Of a stretch of 8,297 nt of DNA, positions 1 to 5,917 are shown piece after piece. Position 1 is the first letter of the stretch, and the number at the start of each line of letters is the position of its first letter. The notes below the pieces were generated by a model. The model was not told the origin of the DNA and made no database searches. It saw only the letters and a program-made list of their open reading frames with translations. This DNA is from Gammaproteobacteria bacterium (lineage in GTDB: Bacteria > Pseudomonadota > Gammaproteobacteria > GRL18). The translations under genes were made by a program, and so were the position numbers. Location: positions 1 to 8,297 of the forward strand of contig WTAX01000381.1 of the NCBI GenBank assembly GCA_013139395.1, written 5' to 3'.

Positions 1-1
1 G

Positions 2-112
2 CAGAAAGTCATGCGCCTGGTTGATATGTTAGAAGATCTGGATGATGTGCAGAATGTTTATTCTAACTCTGAATTTTCAGATGAGGTAATGGAACAATTA
101 GCACAGGAATAA
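2..112 (+). CDS. yebC: YebC/PmpR-family regulatory protein, C-terminal fragment
   Basis: This is the last 36 codons of a gene that begins left of the window, ending at TAA 110-112. The reading [20 protein letters not shown] matches the well-conserved end of YebC/TACO1-family proteins, where a Leu/Asp-rich helix ([17 protein letters not shown]) precedes a short acidic tail. Family members are about 240-250 aa, so roughly 85% of the gene is missing. YebC proteins are cytoplasmic. They have been described as DNA-binding regulators (PmpR) and, for some members, as ribosome-associated factors that relieve stalling at proline-rich sequences; this fragment cannot tell which role applies. In many gammaproteobacteria ruvC follows yebC, but here a repeat and holB follow. 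The fragment is open to the left edge and shows no frameshift. Confidence 0.85.
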   Translation, partial: QKVMRLVDMLEDLDDVQNVYSNSEFSDEVMEQLAQE

Positions 113-182
113 TCTATTACCACCGGGTAGGCAAGTATATATTTTCCTGATTACTCATAAGTCTCAGCCGCTTCTGTAGGAA

Positions 183-258
183 GGGGTCGGAGTCAAAAGG
201 CTTAAATCATGAGCTTTAACTATTAATGTCATACTTTTTGCCATTTGACTCCGACCCC
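183..258. repeat. Palindromic REP/REPIN-like element with 15-bp perfect arms
   Basis: The arm GGGGTCGGAGTCAAA at 183-197 has its exact reverse complement at 244-258. After one A:A mismatch, pairing continues for three more base pairs (199-201 with 240-242). The centre of about 40 nt is A+T-rich and non-coding. The G-rich arm tips and the two-arm arrangement resemble the REPIN or small non-autonomous elements mobilised by RAYT (Y1/IS200-like) transposases; that assignment is from memory of similar motifs, not a search. No target-site duplication is evident, which suits that class. No transposase is nearby. A transcript from either strand could fold into a strong stem, so it may also end or protect yebC mRNA, but no T-tract follows it. 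Confidence 0.7.
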
Positions 259-328
259 GTATAGTAATCCGGTAGATATACACGCTGAAATTTACCTTAA
301 ATCAATATCAATTAAAAGTTGTCTTAAA

Positions 329-1444
329 ATGGCCATTAAACAAGCGGAAGATGAAATATCTCCTTATTATCAGTTTAATTCTTTATATCCATGGCAGTTA
401 TCTTTATGGAAGCAGCTTTATAGTAATAATATAGCAGCTGATCATTTTCCCCATGCGCTGTTATTTTCCGGTGTTGCGGGTATAGGAAAGAAACAGCTGG
501 CTTTTCATTTAGCCAGAGGTTTGTTGTGTCAGTCACCTCAGGAAAATCCCCAAACAGGACAGATTGAACCTTGTCAGCAACATGATTGCGGGAAAACCTG
601 TCGTTCCTGTCGACTTTTTAGTGCAGGAACACATCCGGACTTATATCATGTGACTACACCCGTTGATAAAAAGGTCATACCTGTGGATGACATACGAACG
701 CTGATTCAATGGAGTGTGTTAAGCAGCCAGTTAGGTGGAAAAAAAATTATTATCATTGAGCCGGCAGAAGCCATGAATCCCAATGCTGCTAACAGCCTGC
801 TGAAAACACTTGAAGAGCCGGTTGCAGATACGATAATCATATTATTAACCAATAAGAAACAGGCACTCCTGCCAACCATTAGAAGTCGCTGTCGAACTAT
901 TGATATGGCGCTGCCTGATAAACAAAGTGTTTTGCATTGGTTATCTGAAAAAAACTTAACTGATCCTGAATTAATGTTGTCTCTGACCTCAGGTGCACCA
1001 TTGCTTGCTTTTGAATTATCCCAGGGATCTCAGCTTGAGGTTCGTCATTTAATAATCAAGCAATTACTATCAGTTATGACTGATTCAATTGATCCTATAA
1101 CTGTTGCAGAAACCCTGTTTAAACAAACAAAAATAAAGCCGGCTAAGGGTAGTCGAAAAAAAACAGATAATAAGAAATTGTTGATAAGTGCATATGACAT
1201 TATTTATTGGTTTGATTCTCTGCTCTCAGATATAGTAAGGTTAGCTCAGAAGTGTACCCAAGACACAATAATTAATATTGATTATTATGATAGCTTGCAA
1301 CAATTATCAAATAGATTATACTTAAAAAAAATATTGCAACTAACTGATTCAATTAATAAAGCCTATTTTGAAATTCAAGGACAAATCAATGTAAATTTGT
1401 TGTTTGAAAAATTATTAATTGATTGGAAAAATTGCCAAAAGTAA
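329..1444 (+). CDS. holB: DNA polymerase III subunit delta' (clamp loader)
   Basis: Delta' of the clamp-loader complex, which opens the beta clamp and loads it onto primed DNA. Numbered from the chosen start (371 aa): a YPWQ segment near residue 21 corresponds to the YPW at the start of E. coli HolB; a P-loop-like GVAGIGKK lies at about 48-55; cysteines at 67, 82, 87, 91 and 94 form the zinc module; LLKTLEEP lies at about 157-164; the SRC motif carrying the arginine finger is at about 186-188. The C-terminal third is Lys-rich and poorly conserved. The frame stays open upstream to a TTG at 245, but that codon lies inside the repeat arm and codes for unrelated sequence, so ATG 329 was chosen although no clear Shine-Dalgarno precedes it. 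It is followed by pilZ 61 bp downstream, the common gammaproteobacterial order. tmk, the frequent upstream partner, is absent. Confidence 0.92.
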   Translation: MAIKQAEDEISPYYQFNSLYPWQLSLWKQLYSNNIAADHFPHALLFSGVAGIGKKQLAFHLARGLLCQSPQENPQTGQIEPCQQHDCGKTCRSCRLFSAGTHPDLYHVTTPVDKKVIPVDDIRTLIQWSVLSSQLGGKKIIIIEPAEAMNPNAANSLLKTLEEPVADTIIILLTNKKQALLPTIRSRCRTIDMALPDKQSVLHWLSEKNLTDPELMLSLTSGAPLLAFELSQGSQLEVRHLIIKQLLSVMTDSIDPITVAETLFKQTKIKPAKGSRKKTDNKKLLISAYDIIYWFDSLLSDIVRLAQKCTQDTIINIDYYDSLQQLSNRLYLKKILQLTDSINKAYFEIQGQINVNLLFEKLLIDWKNCQK

Positions 1445-1505
1445 ACAGATTTTGTTACTATCCGTACTTATAAATATATAACTAAATTAAAGAGTCTTTT
1501 GTATT

Positions 1506-1859
1506 ATGATGCGTCCCGGTCAAGCCAGACAGAGTATTTTATCTCTTTCTATTAAAGACAAAAATGCACTTTATGCGGCCTATATGCCCTTTATTGTTAA
1601 CGGCGGCTTATTTATTCCCACTAATAAGCAATATAATTTAGGTGATGAAGTTTTTATGCTGCTGACTTTGCTTGATGAGAAAGATAAGTTGCCCGTTGCC
1701 GGAAAAATAATCTGGATTACCCCAGTTGGTTCACAGGGTAATCGTGCTGCAGGGGTGGGTGTGCAGTTTAGTGATCAGGATAATGGTCAGGCGCAAAAGA
1801 AAATTGAGACCTATCTTGCAGGTGCTTTAAAATCCGACCGTCCCACTCACACCATGTGA
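1506..1859 (+). CDS. pilZ: Type IV pilus assembly protein PilZ
   Basis: A 117-aa single-domain protein of the usual PilZ length (about 118 aa). Key stretches are ILSLSIKDKNALYAAYMPFI (11-30), NGGLFIPT (32-39), GDEVFMLL (46-53), VAGKIIWITP (64-73), GNRAAGVGVQF (78-88) and the C-terminal RPTHTM signature. It belongs to the non-canonical PilZ group: the RxxxR and (D/N)xSxxG motifs that bind cyclic di-GMP are absent, the second being replaced by VNGG. By family knowledge such PilZ proteins act in the cytoplasm with the pilus ATPase PilB, and in some species with FimX, and are needed for pilus assembly. Two ATGs stand side by side at 1506 and 1509, with AAGAG at 1489-1493 as a weak, distant ribosome site. 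It sits between holB and tatD, as in many gammaproteobacteria, and no other pilus gene is in the window. Confidence 0.95.
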   Translation: MMRPGQARQSILSLSIKDKNALYAAYMPFIVNGGLFIPTNKQYNLGDEVFMLLTLLDEKDKLPVAGKIIWITPVGSQGNRAAGVGVQFSDQDNGQAQKKIETYLAGALKSDRPTHTM

Positions 1860-1927
1860 TTAATACGCCATTAATATTCTATTCTATTAACTCTTATTAC
1901 GATTATTCTCGATCTATAAATTCAAAG

Positions 1928-1955
1928 TAAACTTATGCCTATAAACTTATGCCTA
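1928..1955 (+). repeat. 14-bp tandem duplication spanning the tatD start codon
   Basis: The 14-bp unit TAAACTTATGCCTA occurs twice in succession without mismatch (1928-1941 and 1942-1955), followed by TAAA, the beginning of a third copy. Each unit contains an ATG (1935 and 1949). Because 14 is not a multiple of three, the two ATGs are in different frames. Only the second opens the tatD reading frame; the first opens a seven-codon mini-ORF. The absence of any difference between copies points to a recent slippage or duplication event. Confidence 0.9.
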
Positions 1956-1958
1956 TAA
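1935..1958 (+). promoter_or_regulatory. Seven-codon upstream mini-ORF overlapping the tatD start
   Basis: ATG at 1935 opens a frame of seven codons (MPINLCL) closed by TAA 1956-1958, so it ends nine bases inside tatD, whose ATG is at 1949. It is produced by the 14-bp duplication. If ribosomes use the first ATG they would end close to the true start and could either re-initiate or interfere with tatD. The ribosome site before either ATG is weak (an AAAG at about 1924-1927). That it is translated is inference; the open frame itself is directly visible. Confidence 0.35.
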
Positions 1959-2761
1959 AGTACGTGGATTCACATTGTCATCTTGATATGCTTGATTTAT
2001 CTGAATTTGATGATCACATGGATAATGTCATTCGTCTGGCAAAACAAAATCAAGTCAGTGATATTTTGAGTATTACCGTTGATTTAGAGTCTTTTCCACG
2101 GATTTTAGACACTGCCAGAAATTATCCTAATGTGCATGCTTCAGTTGGCCTGCACCCGTGTCACTTACCAGAAAACAACATAACTATTGAGCAGTTATCT
2201 GCTTTAGCTGATGATTCCAATGTCATTGCTATCGGTGAAACGGGACTAGACTATTATATGAATAATGGTTGTGACCCGCTTGAAGACAATTTTTCCTGGC
2301 AAAGAGAACGTTTTAGAGTTCATATCAAAACAGCTATTGAAACATCTAAACCGCTTGTTATTCATACCCGTGATGCTCGTGAAGATACCTTGCGTATTCT
2401 TGAAGAAGAAAATGCTGAAAAGATTGGCGGTATTATGCATTGTTTTGTTGAAGACATAGCAACTGCAGAAAAGGCGTTGGCAATGGGTTTTTATATTTCA
2501 TTTTCAGGTATTGTGACCTTCAAGAATGCAAACTCAATTCAGGAAGTGGCGAAAATGGTTCCAGAAAATCGCTTGCTAATTGAAACGGATTCTCCCTATC
2601 TTGCGCCAGTTCCTATGAGAGGCAAAAAAAATCAACCAGCCTATGTTGCCTATGTCGCTGAATTTTTGGCAGAACTGCGTGGTGTCAGCGTTGAACATAT
2701 TGCTGACGTGACAAGGGATAACTATTTTAGATTATTTAACCTAAATGATCGGATGATTTAA
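1949..2761 (+). CDS. TatD/YcfH-family metal-dependent hydrolase
   Basis: A 270-aa protein of the usual length for TatD/YcfH enzymes, a TIM-barrel amidohydrolase-like family in which several members are two-metal DNases. All expected metal and active-site residues are present: H9 and H11 in DSHCHLD, E97 in GETGLDYY, H139 in VIHTRDA, H164 in GIMHCF and D214 in ETDSPYLAP. No signal peptide or membrane segment is visible, so it is presumably cytoplasmic. It follows pilZ by 89 bp and is probably the last gene of the holB-pilZ-tatD run, matching the position of ycfH-type genes in many gammaproteobacteria; that position favours ycfH over the tatD paralogue linked to tatABC. ATG 1949 is the only start in frame, since an in-frame TAA lies at 1928-1930. 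The last 26 bp overlap the 3' end of the opposing flhX-like gene. Its physiological substrate cannot be read from sequence. Confidence 0.93.
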   Translation: MPIKYVDSHCHLDMLDLSEFDDHMDNVIRLAKQNQVSDILSITVDLESFPRILDTARNYPNVHASVGLHPCHLPENNITIEQLSALADDSNVIAIGETGLDYYMNNGCDPLEDNFSWQRERFRVHIKTAIETSKPLVIHTRDAREDTLRILEEENAEKIGGIMHCFVEDIATAEKALAMGFYISFSGIVTFKNANSIQEVAKMVPENRLLIETDSPYLAPVPMRGKKNQPAYVAYVAEFLAELRGVSVEHIADVTRDNYFRLFNLNDRMI

Positions 2762-3077
2762 ACCCTTTGGGTGTTTTGCCAGAAGCAATATAGGCAAAGG
2801 CCAGCACTTCGGCAACGACATGATAAAGTGACTCAGGAATATCTTCATAGAGTTCTAATTGTGATAAAAGAACGGCCAGTTCAGGATCTTCATGAATGGG
2901 AATACCATGTTCTTTTGCAAGCTCGATGATCTGTTGAGCAACATCATTTTGCCCAGTTGCTGTGACTTTAGGAATGGGTTGTGTCGCGTCCTCGTTATAG
3001 TGTAATGCAATAGCCTGTTTAAAAGGCATATTATCATCAGTGTGAGGACGCTTTTTTTTATTCTCTTTTTTATTCAT
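2736..3077 (-). CDS. FlhB C-terminal-domain protein (FlhX type, export switch homologue)
   Basis: A 113-aa cytoplasmic protein corresponding only to the C-terminal cytosolic domain of FlhB/YscU export-gate proteins. Recognisable parts are KQAIALHYNED (20-30), PKVTATG (36-42), AQQIIELAKEHGIPIHEDPELAVLL (47-71) and IPESLYHVVAEVLAFAY (80-96), preceded by a Lys-rich, disordered-looking N-terminus. The autocleavage motif NPTH of full FlhB is missing and there are no membrane helices, so it looks like the already cleaved domain. Such stand-alone homologues can in some bacteria take part in export of flagellar substrates or replace the cleaved FlhB part. The start chosen is ATG 3075-3077, one base after the stop of the FliK-like gene, with a GAG at a suitable distance; the frame extends 15 codons further upstream but only by overlapping that gene. 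The two are therefore likely translationally coupled. The 3' end overlaps tatD by 26 bp. Confidence 0.85.
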   Translation of the reverse strand: MNKKENKKKRPHTDDNMPFKQAIALHYNEDATQPIPKVTATGQNDVAQQIIELAKEHGIPIHEDPELAVLLSQLELYEDIPESLYHVVAEVLAFAYIASGKTPKGFKSSDHLG

Positions 3078-3078
3078 C

Positions 3079-4737
3079 CTATACTCGTTCATCAATAATA
3101 AACTGACTATTGCTTTGCTCATTCTTTGCTTCTTCAGGCATGCCGTGAAAAGCGCTCAGTTGTGATATGGTAAAACCTGCTTCTATTAATCGTTCACTGA
3201 GCAAAGGAAAATGATTTTGCAATAAGCGTTGGCTTTTTTTCCCCTCAGTCCAGAACTGCATGGCAAGATCCAGCTGATCTAAAGTAATATAAATACGCAT
3301 ACCACCCAGGGTATTCAAATGAAATGCCAGGTTGACGGTCCAGACTTTATTGCCTTCGAGTGCTTCTTTTTCCTGTAATTCTTCACGAATTTTTAATTGC
3401 AGTACTTCTTGTTGATCATTGTGGCGAAACGGCACCTCAAAATTGATAAATGACTGATCACCACCCTCACGTGTGTGTAATTGGGTGATGATAATGCGGG
3501 ACAAAACACCTTCTAATTGTTCAAGTACTCTGGATTGAAGTAAAAAGTGATTGTTTAACTGGAGCAGATTAGAATCTAAAACAGGCATTTGTACTTGAGC
3601 ATGTGCTAATCTGCCGGGTAAATCAGTCATGAGTTTCAAACTGCCTTGAGAATTAATCAGCCCATCATAGGCTATATTTTTATATAAACTGCTTTCGCTA
3701 GTGAGTAGTTTGGGAATTAATATTGCCTGATTATTCTGTATAAGTGCAACCAGCTGTGATAAGCCTGCTTTTAGATCAGTGATTGCTATTGGATTATTGC
3801 TTACTGAACCCTGACTATTCATTGTTGAATTGATAATTTTTGATTCTAAAAATGCGCCCGAGTTATTAATTGCATTTTTAACTTCTTTACCCGTTGATAA
3901 CTGAGAAAGCTGAGGAAATTGTTGTATCACGGTTTCTACCTGTTTTTTAAACTGAGGTGTAAAAAATGTATTTGCCTGATTGCTTTGAGTGGCAATTTCT
4001 CTAAGTGAAGCCAGTAATTGCGGCATTGCTTGCTGTTTAGTCACTAATTGATTAATAAATTGACTGATTTGATTGCTCTGTGAGGGAGAGTGTTTTAATT
4101 GAAAAGAAACCTCAGAAGCATTTTTATTAACCTGTAATAGTAATTGTTGACCTGCCTTAAGTGCTAAGTCAGTTTTAATTTCCACCAGTTGTGATTGTTT
4201 GATTAAATCATTGCTAATGAGTTTATTACTCAAATCTGCAAGAATATTTGCAGGGAATTGTCCGGATTTATTGACCAGTAATGAAGCAATATTATTTTCT
4301 GGCGCTTGATAGACTATACTTTGGATCACTTGACCTGAAAACCATTGGCGTAAAGTCCCCAGGGTTAATTGCTCAGGTTTTATTGTTTGCGAAGCAAGCA
4401 CTTGAGCGAGTTTGTGTTGTTGAACCCTGTCCTGAATATATAATTGAGTAAATTCACCGGGTAATATTTGTTTTGCACTAAGGATGGCTTTTTGTGTATT
4501 GACACTTAATAAGCCATTATTACCAAGATTTTGTAAGGTCTGTTTTAATAATAAGCCAATGGCAGCACGTTGCTTATCAGTAATAGCCGCAGTGATTTTA
4601 TTGCTAAGATCATCACTGCTGGTGTTTTTACTATTAAGCTCTTTGCTGCTGATATCCTTGCTGCTTATTTCTTGAGTCAGCTCGGACTGTGTTTTCTTGA
4701 TTTCAGCAGAGAGTTTTGACGGTTCAATTGGTTGCAT
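3079..4737 (-). CDS. FliK-like flagellar hook-length control protein
   Basis: A 552-aa protein whose C-terminal part (about 420-535) matches the Flg_hook domain of FliK: LHTREGGDQSFINFEVPFR, LKIREELQEK, VWTVNLAFHLNTLGGMRIYI and an LSERLIEAGF segment before a polar tail. The rest is low-complexity, rich in Gln, Asn, Ser and Leu with few aromatics, as expected for the extended ruler or exported part of FliK proteins. No signal peptide is seen; FliK is normally secreted by the flagellar export apparatus and switches FlhB from hook to filament substrates. Residues 23-47 form five tandem pentapeptides. ATG 4735-4737 is preceded by GAGAG at a proper distance. The gene directly after it encodes an FlhB C-domain homologue, which supports a shared role. 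It could be the main hook-length regulator or a second FliK-like protein, since no other flagellar gene is nearby. Confidence 0.83.
   Translation of the reverse strand: MQPIEPSKLSAEIKKTQSELTQEISSKDISSKELNSKNTSSDDLSNKITAAITDKQRAAIGLLLKQTLQNLGNNGLLSVNTQKAILSAKQILPGEFTQLYIQDRVQQHKLAQVLASQTIKPEQLTLGTLRQWFSGQVIQSIVYQAPENNIASLLVNKSGQFPANILADLSNKLISNDLIKQSQLVEIKTDLALKAGQQLLLQVNKNASEVSFQLKHSPSQSNQISQFINQLVTKQQAMPQLLASLREIATQSNQANTFFTPQFKKQVETVIQQFPQLSQLSTGKEVKNAINNSGAFLESKIINSTMNSQGSVSNNPIAITDLKAGLSQLVALIQNNQAILIPKLLTSESSLYKNIAYDGLINSQGSLKLMTDLPGRLAHAQVQMPVLDSNLLQLNNHFLLQSRVLEQLEGVLSRIIITQLHTREGGDQSFINFEVPFRHNDQQEVLQLKIREELQEKEALEGNKVWTVNLAFHLNTLGGMRIYITLDQLDLAMQFWTEGKKSQRLLQNHFPLLSERLIEAGFTISQLSAFHGMPEEAKNEQSNSQFIIDERV
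4597..4671 (-). repeat. Five imperfect 15-bp tandem repeats within the FliK-like gene
   Basis: Codons 23-47 of the FliK-like gene read EISSK-DISSK-ELNSK-NTSSD-DLSNK, five consecutive units of pattern acidic/polar-hydrophobic-Ser/Asn-Ser-Lys. Each unit is 15 bp, so copy number can change without shifting the frame. The segment is hydrophilic and probably disordered, close to the N-terminus where export signals of FliK proteins lie. Confidence 0.7.
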
Positions 4738-4848
4738 TTCTGCTCTCTAAACGCTCCAGGCTTGTAAAAGTGCCAGTGTCTTAAAATACTGTGCTAATAT
4801 TAAGTATAAACCAAATAGACAGAATAAAAATAAGAAATCAGGCTAAAT
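4738..4848. promoter_or_regulatory. Divergent intergenic region with possible promoters
   Basis: These 111 bp separate the FliK-like gene (leftward) from the GYF_2/pentapeptide gene (rightward) and must carry promoter signals for at least one of them. On the + strand a candidate sigma-70 pair is TTGTAA at 4762-4767 and AATACT at 4785-4790, 17 bp apart, each matching four of six consensus bases. An alternative is an extended -10 at 4792-4800 (TG-C-TAATAT). No convincing sigma-28 or sigma-54 flagellar promoter was found on the - strand. The element assignments are weak; the regional assignment rests on gene orientation. Confidence 0.35.
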
Positions 4849-5679
4849 ATGAACAAAGAAACACAGTTATGGTATTTAAAGGTCAAAGGTCGGGTTAAAG
4901 GCCCTTATGCCTCGGGGCTTATTAGCAAAAGTATTTTACTGGGTCGTATCCATCCATCTGATCTTTTGAGTCAGGATAAAGAAGTCTGGCGTCAGGCCTC
5001 ATCCATTAAAGAAGTGATGCCGGATGTGATCAAGCACCGTAATGCTCCAAATTATAAAGAACGGCTTAGAGCTGCAAGACGTTGGGCTGATGAACGTGAA
5101 ACTGTACGTGAAGTCGATCAGAATGGCCAGGAAAAACTGTATAAACCACGTAAAAAAGTGACATCTCTAAGAATTAAAACAACAGGAATAATGGGAATAA
5201 TTACTATTGCAGCTATTCTTTCAGGTTTAATTTTTGTTATGTTTAAATTTACCCCGGATGATCCCTTAGCAAAGATTAACTGTTCTGCTCAGGCAGAGGA
5301 TGGAATGGTTTATGATGGTTGTCATTTACAGAGGAAAATTTTTAATAATAAAAGCCTTAAAGGCAGCAGCTTTAAAAACACCTTATTACAAAACACACAA
5401 TTTAGACAATCAAGTTTACAAAAAAGTAATCTTGATTATGCTAATTTGTCCCATGCTGATTTATCTCAAACTAATTTTACAGAAGCAAGCCTTCGTGCAG
5501 CTGATTTACGTGGTGCGATACTAAATGCAACGATTTTTACCAAAGCAGATTTAAGTTATGCTGATTTGACCGGGGCCAAAGTATCAAAAATTAAATTAAC
5601 GGGGACAATACTCAGCAATACAATCTGGTTTGATGGACGGGTTTGTAATAAGGAGTCGGTCGGGCGTTGTAAAAGGTAG
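4849..5679 (+). CDS. GYF_2-like / transmembrane / pentapeptide-repeat protein
   Basis: A 276-aa protein in three parts. Residues 7-50 (WYLKVKGRVKGPY, then ILLGRIHPSDLL and VWRQA) fit the GYF_2-like fold that often binds partners in bacterial membrane proteins. A basic stretch, KPRKK (99-103), precedes one hydrophobic helix at about 111-133, predicting an N-in/C-out topology. Residues 164-258 contain pentapeptide repeats of A(D/N)LXX type (ANLSH, ADLSQ, ADLRG, ADLSY, ADLTG), expected to form a right-handed quadrilateral beta-helix. C145 and C158 precede the repeats, while C266 and C274 follow them in a FDGRVC...GRC cap, so disulfides in the periplasm are plausible. ATG 4849 has AGG at 4840-4842. 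Its function is unknown; a DNA-mimic role like Qnr or MfpA is unlikely if the helix lies outside the cytoplasm. It is monocistronic as far as can be seen. Confidence 0.8.
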   Translation: MNKETQLWYLKVKGRVKGPYASGLISKSILLGRIHPSDLLSQDKEVWRQASSIKEVMPDVIKHRNAPNYKERLRAARRWADERETVREVDQNGQEKLYKPRKKVTSLRIKTTGIMGIITIAAILSGLIFVMFKFTPDDPLAKINCSAQAEDGMVYDGCHLQRKIFNNKSLKGSSFKNTLLQNTQFRQSSLQKSNLDYANLSHADLSQTNFTEASLRAADLRGAILNATIFTKADLSYADLTGAKVSKIKLTGTILSNTIWFDGRVCNKESVGRCKR

Positions 5680-5746
5680 TTGCTTACTTTTAACTACATG
5701 CCAAATAGTTACCATCAATTTAAACTATTTATATCAGAGTTTTATA

Positions 5747-5917
5747 GTACAATATTAGTAACTATTCAGCGTATTATTTACAAGAAGCCTGTGGTTGCTT
5801 ATTTTTCTGACTTTGATTGTCTGAGCGCAGCGAGTTCTCAAAGTTAGAAAAATAAGTGACCATAGGCTTAACAAGCGTTATTTAGGAATACACACTGAAT
5901 AGTTACTAATATTGTAC
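5747..5917. mobile_element. MITE-like element with 23-bp perfect terminal inverted repeats
   Basis: The termini at 5747-5769 and 5895-5917 are exact reverse complements over 23 bp, beginning GTACAATATT and ending AATATTGTAC. The element is flanked on both sides by TTATA (5742-5746 and 5918-5922), a probable 5-bp target-site duplication. The 171 bp encode no protein of note and no transposase, so it is non-autonomous. A second, inner hairpin occupies the middle. It fills the gap between the pentapeptide gene and prmB and ends 37 bp before the prmB start, so it probably separates prmB from any older promoter or supplies its own. The family is not recognised. Confidence 0.75.
5785..5870. mobile_element. 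Inner hairpin element nested in the MITE-like element
   Basis: Arms at 5785-5815 and 5839-5869 pair over 31 positions with four exceptions, closing on a loop of about 21-23 nt whose core, CTGAGCGCAGCGAG (5821-5834), is much richer in G+C than its surroundings. ACAAG stands immediately left (5780-5784) and again right (5871-5875), which suggests that this segment was itself inserted into an older element of about 80 bp and duplicated 5 bp. The alternative is a single composite hairpin element with an internal spacer. No coding capacity is seen. Confidence 0.5.

Noticed and set aside
245..250. TTGACT in the right repeat arm as a -35 box for holB
   Set aside because: No acceptable -10 hexamer at 16-18 bp spacing; TATAGT at 260 is only 9 bp away.
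245..328. N-terminal extension of holB from TTG 245
   Set aside because: The start codon lies inside the palindromic repeat arm and the 28 residues have no counterpart in HolB; the first credible start is ATG 329.
1860..1948. Promoter or terminator between pilZ and tatD
   Set aside because: The 89 bp are A+T-rich with an ATTAAT pair but no convincing hexamers or stem; nothing beyond the tandem duplication can be supported.
2246..2459. Open frames of 64 aa on both strands inside tatD
   Set aside because: Shadows of the tatD reading frame, which has all its active-site residues; no independent evidence.
3078..3122. Longer FlhX start at ATG 3120-3122 (or 3087-3089)
   Set aside because: Both overlap the end of the FliK-like gene and add residues unlike the family; ATG 3075-3077 fits a coupled start one base after the FliK stop.
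4484..4675. Rightward 63-aa open frame rich in Leu and Ser
   Set aside because: It is the antisense shadow of the Ser/Lys pentapeptide tract and neighbouring codons of the FliK-like gene; no ribosome site and no family resemblance.
5703..5730. AAATAGTT/AACTATTT hairpin after the pentapeptide gene as a terminator
   Set aside because: Only 8 A+T-rich base pairs around a 12-nt loop with no T-tract; too weak to call.
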